Below are positions 1-4,300 of a DNA stretch of 5,473 nucleotides, in pieces; within the stretch, counting starts at the first letter, position 1, and every line of letters begins with the position of its first letter. A program made the translations under genes and the position numbers. The notes under the pieces were generated by a model. The model did no database searches. It was not told the DNA's origin and worked only from the letters and a program-made list of their open reading frames with translations. Source of the DNA: Candidatus Kaiserbacteria bacterium. Its GTDB lineage: Bacteria > Patescibacteriota > Minisyncoccia > Phycocordibacterales > UBA2100. The DNA lies in assembly GCA_026985835.1 (NCBI GenBank), contig JALSPS010000010.1, forward strand, positions 1 through 5,473. The letters are read 5' to 3'.

Positions 1-22
1 CGCCGTTCGAGCGCAAAGCTTG

Positions 23-183
23 CCACAGAGCCTCCGCCTGCCCGATAGGGCAGGACGTCGAAACAAAATTTTCTTCTTCCTTAATTTGAAAAAAAATGGG
101 GAGGCGCAAAAATTAAAAATCGTAGAAGAAAATTTTGTTGAGGCGTAGCCGCCGCTTTACGGCGGCGCGGAGGCTACGCGTGG
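23..183. repeat. Nested multi-stem foldback element, non-coding
   Basis: Several inverted repeats nest inside one another. The longest is a perfect 16-bp pair at 62-77 and 124-139 (AACAAAATTTTCTTCT and its complement), enclosing a 7-bp AT pair at 81-87/110-116. To its left is a perfect 7-bp hairpin with a GATA loop at 37-54 (CCTGCCC/GGGCAGG). To its right is a 7-bp GC hairpin at 148-154/160-166. GCCTCCGC at 30-37 can pair with GCGGAGGC at 167-174 to close the whole, helped by CCAC 23-26 with GTGG 180-183; a competing pair GCGTAGCC/GGCTACGC lies at 143-150/172-179. The fold resembles a cloverleaf with a long central arm. It could be a dispersed REP/MITE-like repeat, a structured RNA or a gene-end terminator region. 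One plus frame is open without a start from the window edge to a TAG at 146-148, but its sequence is fully explained by the repeats. The pairings are seen directly; the function is unknown. Confidence 0.6.
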
Positions 184-271
184 TTGTTCTCTTTCAATAA
201 TTCTTGATAAAATATGTTCGAGCTTGGTTGTATATACACACATTGTAAATGTGGTAAAGATATCATAATTA

Positions 272-299
272 AACCTCCGCAACGAGAGTTGCGGAGGTT
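272..299 (-). terminator. Hairpin at the end of the 85-aa gene, possible terminator
   Basis: A perfect 12-bp stem (272-283 with 288-299) encloses a 4-nt loop (GAGA on plus, UCUC in the minus-strand transcript). The stop codon of the minus-strand 85-residue gene (300-298) runs into the base of the stem. The flanks can extend the stem with a bulged A. Read on the minus strand, it is followed only by TTTAATTATG, so the U-tract is weak and termination is likely but not certain. The downstream arm contains GGAGG, 7 nt ahead of an ATG at 266-264 that opens a 30-codon minus-strand frame ending at 174. The same hairpin could therefore mask a ribosome binding site. A smaller 6-bp hairpin (CACATT/AATGTG) follows at 239-253. 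Confidence 0.55.
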
Positions 300-555
300 A
301 ATTCATTTTTCCTCCGTGCAGATCAAGGGTGAGCTGATCTGGGCCACGCCACGAGCGCTTGATTCTGCGTTTTTTAGCGCGGTTACCTCTTTTGCCAAGC
401 TCACTTAGAACTTGTTTTGCAAGTCTTTTTATATCCGGTTTATATGTTATTCCGGATTGTTTGACCGCTAATTGTGCGGCGGATGGATAACTTGTTGCCT
501 GGCCGGTCCTAAATAAAAGAGATGCCTTGTCCGCCAAGTATTTTATATTTGCCAT
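298..555 (-). CDS. Hypothetical basic protein, 85 aa
   Basis: I do not recognise this protein. It has no apparent signal peptide or membrane segment. The N-terminal half looks helical, with alanine- and leucine-rich stretches around residues 7-33 and 41-54. A dense Arg/Lys patch covers residues 55-70 (KRGNRAKKRRIKRSWR), suggesting contact with nucleic acid or another acidic partner; that is inference from charge only. The C-terminus is short and polar. The start at 555 is well supported: AAAGGAGGG on the minus strand places GGAGG 8 nt ahead of the ATG. The gene begins 3 nt after the stop of a 45-residue membrane microprotein, and its Shine-Dalgarno lies within that gene's last codons, so the two are probably translationally coupled. 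A 12-bp hairpin begins at its stop codon. The plus-strand frame across the same DNA has no ribosome binding site and reads through that hairpin, so I take this strand as the coding one. Confidence 0.7.
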   Translation of the reverse strand: MANIKYLADKASLLFRTGQATSYPSAAQLAVKQSGITYKPDIKRLAKQVLSELGKRGNRAKKRRIKRSWRGPDQLTLDLHGGKMN

Positions 556-558
556 TTT

Positions 559-696
559 TTAACCCTCCTTTAAGATTATCTTCAAAAATGATAACGCAAT
601 AAACAGTGTATTGACAATAAATTGTGTTATTGCCCATGCGAACATTAGCAATATAACAATCACACCTGCCACTCGAACAAATCCGCTCTTCAGCAT
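559..696 (-). CDS. Small membrane protein, 45 aa, one or two TM segments
   Basis: This short gene is read from ATG at 696-694 to TAA at 561-559. The product starts MLKSGFVRVAG, then has an almost continuous hydrophobic stretch from about residue 9 to 38 with no charged residue between R8 and K39, and ends KIILKEG. That fits one long or two short membrane helices, with basic residues at both ends. On the minus strand AAAGGA (709-704) stands 7 nt ahead of the ATG within a purine-rich run, which decides the start. The stop is 3 nt before the ATG of the 85-residue basic protein, whose Shine-Dalgarno overlaps this gene's 3' end, so they form a coupled pair. A TTGACA box upstream suggests a separate promoter. 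I recognise no family. Small hydrophobic peptides of this size include type I toxin-like peptides, holin-like proteins and regulators of membrane complexes, and nothing here discriminates between them. Confidence 0.65.
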   Translation of the reverse strand: MLKSGFVRVAGVIVILLMFAWAITQFIVNTLFIALSFLKIILKEG

Positions 697-733
697 TTCT
701 CCTTCCTTTCTTTTTTTATATACCTAATAATAA

Positions 734-762
734 TAGATAGGCTATATTATGTATCTTGTCAA
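734..762 (-). promoter_or_regulatory. Candidate promoter for the microprotein/85-aa pair
   Basis: A perfect -35 hexamer TTGACA lies at 762-757 on the minus strand, overlapping the last base of the isoaspartyl peptidase gene's TAA region. At 17-bp spacing the -10 position reads TATCTA (739-734), a poor match. A better TATTAT at 735-730 has a 21-bp spacer. The surroundings are strongly AT-rich. The placement just after one gene and about 40 nt ahead of the next start makes biological sense, but the -10 element is uncertain. Confidence 0.4.
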
Positions 763-763
763 G

Positions 764-1669
764 TTATACAAAAACCTCTATTGTTTTTTCACTAGCCTTT
801 GCATACAAAAGTCCCGGCGTATTGTAAGCGCTTGCCATATTCCCATTTTTATCAATTATTATAAGTCCACCGAGTCCTGAAACTTTTTCTTGAAGATATT
901 TTATTGTTGCTTTTGCGGCGCTCTGAGCGTCTTTTTTTTGAAATTCCACAAATGCTGATGCTGTGCGAGCTACTGTCGCGCGCAAAAATTGTTCTCCATA
1001 CCCAGTACAAGAAACAGCGCAGGAATTATTGTCTGCGTAAGTTCCGGCGCCGATTACTGGAGAATCGCCGACTCTTCCGAATTGCTTATTGACTATTCCT
1101 CCTGTTGAGGTGGCGCTTGCCAAGTTTCCATTTTTGTCTAGTGCAATTGCGCCAACTGTGCCCAATTTTTTTTCATTTGTTTTATTGTTAAGGTCAGAAT
1201 GATCAAGGACAACTTTATTATTTTCAAGAGCCTCTTTTATTTGGTTTTTTCGTTCTTCGGTTATAAAATAATCTTGTGGTTCAAATTTTATATTATGAAG
1301 TTTTGCAAATTCTTTTGCGCCCTTTCCAATCAAAAATACAAACTCACTTTTTTCCATAATTGCGCGCGCAAGAGTTATTGGATTTTTTACCCCACTTATT
1401 CCCGCAACTGCGCCGGCCTTTAAGCTTAAGCCATCCATAATTGACGCATCGCACTCAACTTCTTTTTTGTGAGTTAAAACAGATCCTCGCCCGGCATTAA
1501 AGAGAGGGTCATCCTCAAGAAGTTGTACGCATTTCTCAACAGTATCAAGCGCTGAGGCGCCTCCTTTAAGCATTTGCCTTCCTTCTTTTATTATTTTTTC
1601 AAGCGATGGGCGATATTTTTCTGGCGATTGTATCGCGCCGGCGCCTCCGTGAATCATTAAACGAAACAT
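764..1669 (-). CDS. Isoaspartyl peptidase/L-asparaginase (type 2, Ntn-hydrolase)
   Basis: This enzyme family hydrolyses beta-aspartyl dipeptides and usually also L-asparagine, in the cytoplasm. The precursor cleaves itself before a threonine that becomes the N-terminal nucleophile of the beta subunit. Landmarks: HGGAG at 7-11, FNAGRGS at 57-63, DASIMDG at 74-80, the self-cleavage site GTVGA with Thr171, TSTGG at 187-191 (Thr189), GRVGDSP at 198-204 (Arg199, Asp202) and TGYGE at 222-226 (Thr222, Gly223). From memory of E. coli IaaA (Thr179, Thr197, Arg207, Asp210, Thr230), these sit at a constant offset of 8, so the active site appears intact. Predicted chains are about 170 (alpha) and 131 (beta) residues. 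The length of 301 is near the family norm. There is no signal peptide. The ATG at 1669 lacks a clear Shine-Dalgarno and is preceded by TATATAAAT, so initiation may be weak or leaderless. It follows the ATP-grasp gene on the same strand across 70 nt containing a GC-rich hairpin. Confidence 0.95.
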   Translation of the reverse strand: MFRLMIHGGAGAIQSPEKYRPSLEKIIKEGRQMLKGGASALDTVEKCVQLLEDDPLFNAGRGSVLTHKKEVECDASIMDGLSLKAGAVAGISGVKNPITLARAIMEKSEFVFLIGKGAKEFAKLHNIKFEPQDYFITEERKNQIKEALENNKVVLDHSDLNNKTNEKKLGTVGAIALDKNGNLASATSTGGIVNKQFGRVGDSPVIGAGTYADNNSCAVSCTGYGEQFLRATVARTASAFVEFQKKDAQSAAKATIKYLQEKVSGLGGLIIIDKNGNMASAYNTPGLLYAKASEKTIEVFV

Positions 1670-1704
1670 ATTTATATACTAGCAAATATAAGCGTATTTT
1701 TAAA

Positions 1705-1735
1705 TACCCCCGCGAGGCGAAGCCTCGCGGGGGTA
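1705..1735 (-). terminator. GC-rich hairpin after the ATP-grasp gene, likely terminator
   Basis: A 14-bp perfect stem (1705-1718 with 1722-1735) with a 3-nt loop starts 4 nt beyond the stop codon of the ATP-grasp gene. The core is CCCCCGCGAGGC, striking in AT-rich surroundings. Read on the minus strand it is followed by ATTTAAAAATACGC, a poor U-tract. It may terminate only partially, letting some transcripts continue into the peptidase gene, or protect the upstream mRNA's 3' end. Confidence 0.6.
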
Positions 1736-1739
1736 AAGT

Positions 1740-2870
1740 TCATAAACCGGCAACCACTCTCTGAGTGTTTGCTTTCAGTCGCATTCTTTCTTTCGGGTCG
1801 GTAGATATAAACATCACGCCGACCTTACCATCCTTGATCGGCCCCCAATTGAATACAACCACTCCGCGTTTTTTTTGAGGGTTATATTCAAGGTGCGTAT
1901 TACGCAAAGCGCTGAGAAATTCCTCGAGGCTTTTACAGGGACCTGTATAGATGTATTCGGCTCTCCACGCCGATACGCCAAGTTTCTCAGCTATCCGCGT
2001 TGGGTAGCTGGAGCCGTTCCATCGCGGGTTACATTCAATAACGAAGTATTTTTCTTCGCCATTGTAAGAGGTTACAGCAACGTCAATCCCAAAAACTCCT
2101 CTGAGGTTGGCTTGTACCATTTTCTCAGCAAGCGGAGTAACCGATTTCCATATGCCGGAAAATTCTCCCGGGGCTAGTGTCTCATTCCCAGCATGGGAAT
2201 GTTTTTCTAGAATTTGTCTTGTGGCATCAAGAGCCACTGCTTTGCCGGAGTCAGTGCCATAAAACTGCACATTGCAAAATATGGCTTTTTCTGAAAGGGG
2301 AGCTTGTAATTGAAATGCTTTATCACCAAAAGCGGTAAGCATTTCTTCTAGCTCCTTCATATCCCGACAAAGTCGCAAGCCAACACCTGAGTCGGACACA
2401 GCTTTTTTGAAAAAAACCGGAAACCCAAGCACATAATCACCTTTGTGTTTATAAAAATCATTTTTATTTACAAAAGTGATTGTCTTTGGCACCTTGGCGC
2501 CGTGCTTTTTTGCCCAGGGGATAAAATTATTTTTATCCCCGAAAAAAGCAACAGCGGTTAATCGCCGTTTTTCGCCTGTGTATTTCAGAAGTTTCGGTGT
2601 GTGCAAAAATACTGAGATTTCTTCCCCGGCAAATTGCTCGAGAACTTTGTGAGAATCAGCGAATACGACTTCCCCACAATATTCAAGACCAATGCGATTG
2701 TAATGTCCGCGAATTGCTGAGGTCTCTTTCCTGAGGTCACTAGACAAAATCACGGTATCTTTTCGTCCCCCAAGAGCAAAAGCTCTACTTTCATATCCAA
2801 GAACTCCTTTTATGGAGCCAAGGTCATGTTCGTCAACAATCAGTTTCAAGGTGTGGTAATAGACGGTCAT
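1740..2870 (-). CDS. ATP-grasp domain protein, carboxylate-amine ligase-like
   Basis: ATP-grasp enzymes join a carboxylate to an amine or other nucleophile through an acyl-phosphate, using ATP and Mg2+. Counting from the ATG at 2870 (376 residues), positions 1-105 are a variable N-terminal domain. The ATP-binding small domain includes FPVFFKKAVSDSGVGLRL at 150-167, with candidate nucleotide lysines 155/156 and the mobile glycine loop SDSGVG. The catalytic core follows with GVFGIDVAV at 258-266 and the metal-binding strand FVIECNPRWNG at 276-286, where Glu279, Asn281 and Arg283 are the expected Mg/phosphate ligands. A C-terminal extension of about 75 residues ends the protein. The ATG at 2870 is preferred over a TTG seven codons upstream because GGAG stands 8 nt before it, inside that extension. 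The substrate cannot be read from the sequence; peptide or amino-acid ligation is plausible. The isoaspartyl peptidase gene follows on the same strand. The gene looks visibly more GC-rich than the genes to the right. Confidence 0.85.
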   Translation of the reverse strand: MTVYYHTLKLIVDEHDLGSIKGVLGYESRAFALGGRKDTVILSSDLRKETSAIRGHYNRIGLEYCGEVVFADSHKVLEQFAGEEISVFLHTPKLLKYTGEKRRLTAVAFFGDKNNFIPWAKKHGAKVPKTITFVNKNDFYKHKGDYVLGFPVFFKKAVSDSGVGLRLCRDMKELEEMLTAFGDKAFQLQAPLSEKAIFCNVQFYGTDSGKAVALDATRQILEKHSHAGNETLAPGEFSGIWKSVTPLAEKMVQANLRGVFGIDVAVTSYNGEEKYFVIECNPRWNGSSYPTRIAEKLGVSAWRAEYIYTGPCKSLEEFLSALRNTHLEYNPQKKRGVVVFNWGPIKDGKVGVMFISTDPKERMRLKANTQRVVAGL

Positions 2871-2978
2871 TTTCTTCACTCCTTTTTTCAAGGTTGCATC
2901 TAAATCCTATTTTTAGATAAAATAAAGAATATAGCAAGTTGTAATACTTGTAATTTTATGGTGCTATTTGAAATCATT

Positions 2979-2991
2979 TTATCAATGATAA
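2979..2991. promoter_or_regulatory. Palindrome TTATCA-A-TGATAA, possible operator
   Basis: A perfect 6+1+6 palindrome lies 15 bp upstream of the -35 box of the cold-shock gene, in the divergent region shared with the ATP-grasp gene. Its size and place fit a binding site for a dimeric regulator. An alternative overlapping repeat, ATCATT/AATGAT (2973-2978/2984-2989), uses the same bases. AT-rich DNA makes such palindromes fairly often by chance. Confidence 0.25.
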
Positions 2992-3006
2992 CAAGTTAAT
3001 AGTTTA

Positions 3007-3034
3007 TTGACTTATACGGCTAATAAGATATAGT
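3007..3034 (+). promoter_or_regulatory. Sigma-70-type promoter for the cold-shock gene
   Basis: TTGACT (3007-3012) and TATAGT (3029-3034) each match the consensus at five of six positions, with a 16-bp spacer. Transcription would start near 3041, giving a 5' leader of about 76 nt before the ATG at 3117. Long leaders are common on cold-shock mRNAs, where they act in temperature-dependent folding. The leader holds an AAAGGAG at 3058-3064 that is too far from the ATG to serve it. Confidence 0.6.
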
Positions 3035-3116
3035 GCATTGTATCAAGTGATTCTTAAAAAGGAGTAGGGTCGTAGTCTTTTGGGTTGTTTGATATTTATA
3101 AGAGTAAATACAAAAA

Positions 3117-3317
3117 ATGAAACAAGGAACAATTGCTCGCGTTATGGATAAGGGCTACGGCTTTATATCTGTAGACGGAGAAGAAAAGGATTTGTTTTTT
3201 CATTCAAATGAGCTTGTTAATGCCGAATTTGATAATTTGAAAGGAGGTGAAAAAGTTGAGTTTGAAGTTGCTGACGGACAAAAAGGTCCGAGCGCGATTA
3301 AAGTGTCTGTACTTTAA
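3117..3317 (+). CDS. Cold-shock domain protein (CspA family)
   Basis: This is a single OB-fold cold-shock domain that binds single-stranded RNA and DNA and is thought to act as an RNA chaperone. RNP1 is KGYGFI at 12-17 and RNP2 is LFFHS at 26-30, with the usual acidic linker and the C-terminal GPSAIKV strand (57-63). The length of 66 residues is typical of the family. The stretch that is commonly VKWFN in CspA reads ARVMD here, so that conserved Trp is missing, although the RNP aromatic residues Tyr14, Phe16, Phe27, Phe28 and His29 remain. The start is fixed by the domain's own N-terminus (MKQGTI). The Shine-Dalgarno is weak (AAGAG at 3100-3104, 12 nt away). The gene appears to be a single-gene unit, with a good promoter about 80 nt upstream and a very strong terminator just downstream. 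Expression is probably controlled through the leader, but I see no definite cold-box. Confidence 0.95.
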   Translation: MKQGTIARVMDKGYGFISVDGEEKDLFFHSNELVNAEFDNLKGGEKVEFEVADGQKGPSAIKVSVL

Positions 3318-3328
3318 TCGAGAGAACT

Positions 3329-3370
3329 AAAACCCGTCCAAACAGGCGCGCCTGTTTGGACGGGTTTTTT
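3329..3370 (+). terminator. Strong intrinsic terminator, 40-nt perfect palindrome
   Basis: Positions 3329-3368 are a perfect palindrome with 20-base arms centred on GGCGCGCC (between 3348 and 3349). As RNA it gives a stem of about 18 bp with a tight GCGC tip. It is followed by an uninterrupted T-tract (3365-3370), 11 nt past the cold-shock stop codon. This is a textbook Rho-independent terminator. The A-rich other side gives TTTTAG on the minus strand, so it could also act in reverse. Confidence 0.93.
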
Positions 3371-3390
3371 ATTCTGTTTCTTTGTGTTAG

Positions 3391-3396
3391 TATGAT
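3391..3396 (+). promoter_or_regulatory. Candidate -10 box for the cupin-YraN operon
   Basis: TATGAT matches the -10 consensus at five of six positions and lies 24 nt before the cupin ATG. The spot 17 bp upstream reads TTTATT (3368-3373), a poor -35 that overlaps the preceding terminator's T-tract. A promoter is expected here because the strong terminator isolates the operon from the cold-shock gene, but the evidence is thin. Confidence 0.3.
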
Positions 3397-3420
3397 TTTG
3401 TTATTAATTAAATTAATTCT

Positions 3421-3807
3421 ATGAAAGGATATATAATCAATATAGAAAAAGAAACTCTTGAGAATAAAAATTATCGTAAAGTGCTTTATACAAGTCATTA
3501 TAGCCAGCTTGTTGTTATGTCTTTAAAGCCGGGAGAAGAGATTGGTTCAGAAGTGCACGGACTTGATCAATTTATAAGAATAGAGCAAGGCACCGGAGTG
3601 GTTGTTCTGAACGGAGAAGAAATGCAGATTAAAGATGATTATGCAGTCGTAATTCCGTCCGGAGTAGAGCATAATGTTATAAATACAGGAGATATGGAAA
3701 TGAAATTGTACACAATTTACTCTCCTCCAGAGCATAAAAATGGGGTTCTTCAAGCGACGAAGGCAGATGAATTTGAAGAGCATTTTGATGGCAATGTTTC
3801 GGTATAA
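3421..3807 (+). CDS. Single-domain cupin protein
   Basis: This is a small beta-barrel cupin of 128 residues. Motif 1 is PGEEIGSEVHGLDQF at 37-51, followed by the glycine turn EQGTG (55-59). Motif 2 is IPSGVEHNVINTGD at 78-91. Probable metal ligands are His46, Glu55 and His84, with Asp49/Gln50 where classic cupins have their second histidine; metal identity and substrate are unknown. The tail YTIYSPPEHKNG (97-108) is typical of a widespread group of small cupins often annotated as mannose-6-phosphate isomerase-like, which is a fold label and not evidence of that activity. The protein is probably cytoplasmic, as no signal peptide is visible. The ATG at 3421 has no Shine-Dalgarno (upstream is an A/T run), but starting there gives the complete domain. 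The YraN-family gene follows 25 nt downstream on the same strand, so they are probably cotranscribed. Confidence 0.88.
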   Translation: MKGYIINIEKETLENKNYRKVLYTSHYSQLVVMSLKPGEEIGSEVHGLDQFIRIEQGTGVVVLNGEEMQIKDDYAVVIPSGVEHNVINTGDMEMKLYTIYSPPEHKNGVLQATKADEFEEHFDGNVSV

Positions 3808-3832
3808 GTATTACCGGAGAGATTATTTCAAA

Positions 3833-4300
3833 ATGGCAAAACATAATGATATAGGAAGACTTGGAGAAGAAATTGCAGAGCGATTTTTAAGAAATAAAGG
3901 ATATTTCATTTTGGATAAAAATTATAAAAAAGCATTCGGAGAAATAGACATAATTGCAAGAAAAAAGTTGGTGAATGAAATAATATCCAAGTTCAAGAGA
4001 ATATATCATATTATAATTGGTGAAAAAAAATTGATAAATAAGCTTTTTATGGCGCGAGATGTGATTTTTGAGTGTTCACCCACTTATTTTTTTGAAGTAA
4101 AGTCAACCGGAGTACCTGATTTAGGATATAGGCCCGAAGAACACATTAATAAGGATAAAATAAAACGACAGCGCAATATAATATCTCATTACATTAAAAA
4201 AAGAAAAATAAAAAAATGGAGTTTTGGAGTTGTTATTGTGTATCTAGACAATGATGACTATAATGCCAGGTGCAGACTACTTTCTGATATATTTATTTGA
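3833..4300 (+). CDS. YraN-family (UPF0102) nuclease-like protein with insertion
   Basis: YraN/UPF0102 proteins have a PD-(D/E)XK fold related to Holliday-junction resolvases; their cellular role is poorly defined. In this 155-residue protein the N-terminal helix is GRLGEEIAERFL (8-19, Glu12/Glu13). The first catalytic strand is FGEIDIIA (35-42, Asp39), and the second is YFFEVKS (85-91, Glu88 and Lys90). A helix rich in lysine follows (107-127). In usual members the Asp and the Glu of EVK are about 13 residues apart. Here they are 49 apart, because about 36 basic and hydrophobic residues (roughly 46-83) are inserted. The start at 3833 gives the normal family N-terminus, with GGAG at 3816-3819 (13-nt spacing). 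The frame is open further upstream, but that part overlaps the cupin gene and lacks family features. The 3' end overlaps the convergent DedA-PAP2 gene by 24 bp. Confidence 0.82.
   Translation: MAKHNDIGRLGEEIAERFLRNKGYFILDKNYKKAFGEIDIIARKKLVNEIISKFKRIYHIIIGEKKLINKLFMARDVIFECSPTYFFEVKSTGVPDLGYRPEEHINKDKIKRQRNIISHYIKKRKIKKWSFGVVIVYLDNDDYNARCRLLSDIFI

Noticed and set aside
2..148. Plus frame open from the window edge to TAG at 146-148
   Set aside because: It has no start in the window, and its sequence consists of inverted-repeat arms. A C-terminal tail of a gene to the left cannot be excluded, but nothing supports it.
214..408. Plus-strand 64-codon ORF with a C-x-H-C-x-C-like start
   Set aside because: It has no Shine-Dalgarno, reads through the 272-299 hairpin, and is antisense to the better supported 85-aa gene.
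611..616. TTGACA on the plus strand as a promoter
   Set aside because: No acceptable -10 box lies 16-18 bp downstream, and there is no plus-strand gene to serve.
596..633. Inverted repeat GCAATAA/TTATTGC with inner ACAAT/ATTGT
   Set aside because: It lies inside the 45-aa coding sequence, is short and AT-rich, and has an asymmetric interior, so chance is the simplest explanation.
904..1423. Two plus-strand ORFs (904-1092 and 1199-1423)
   Set aside because: Both are antisense shadows of the isoaspartyl peptidase, whose catalytic motifs fix the coding strand.
1875..2177. 100-codon plus-strand ORF
   Set aside because: It is antisense to the conserved ATP-grasp core, has no recognisable domain and no ribosome binding site.
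2871..2891. TTG start seven codons upstream of the ATP-grasp ATG
   Set aside because: The ribosome binding site GGAG for the ATG at 2870 lies within this extension, so translation should start at the ATG.
3298..3498. Minus-strand ORF across the cold-shock terminator
   Set aside because: It runs through a perfect terminator palindrome and overlaps two real genes on the other strand.
3740..3832. Upstream extension of the YraN frame, starting inside the cupin gene
   Set aside because: The family N-terminus begins at the ATG at 3833, and a GGAG precedes that site. The extension overlaps the cupin coding sequence and has no family features.
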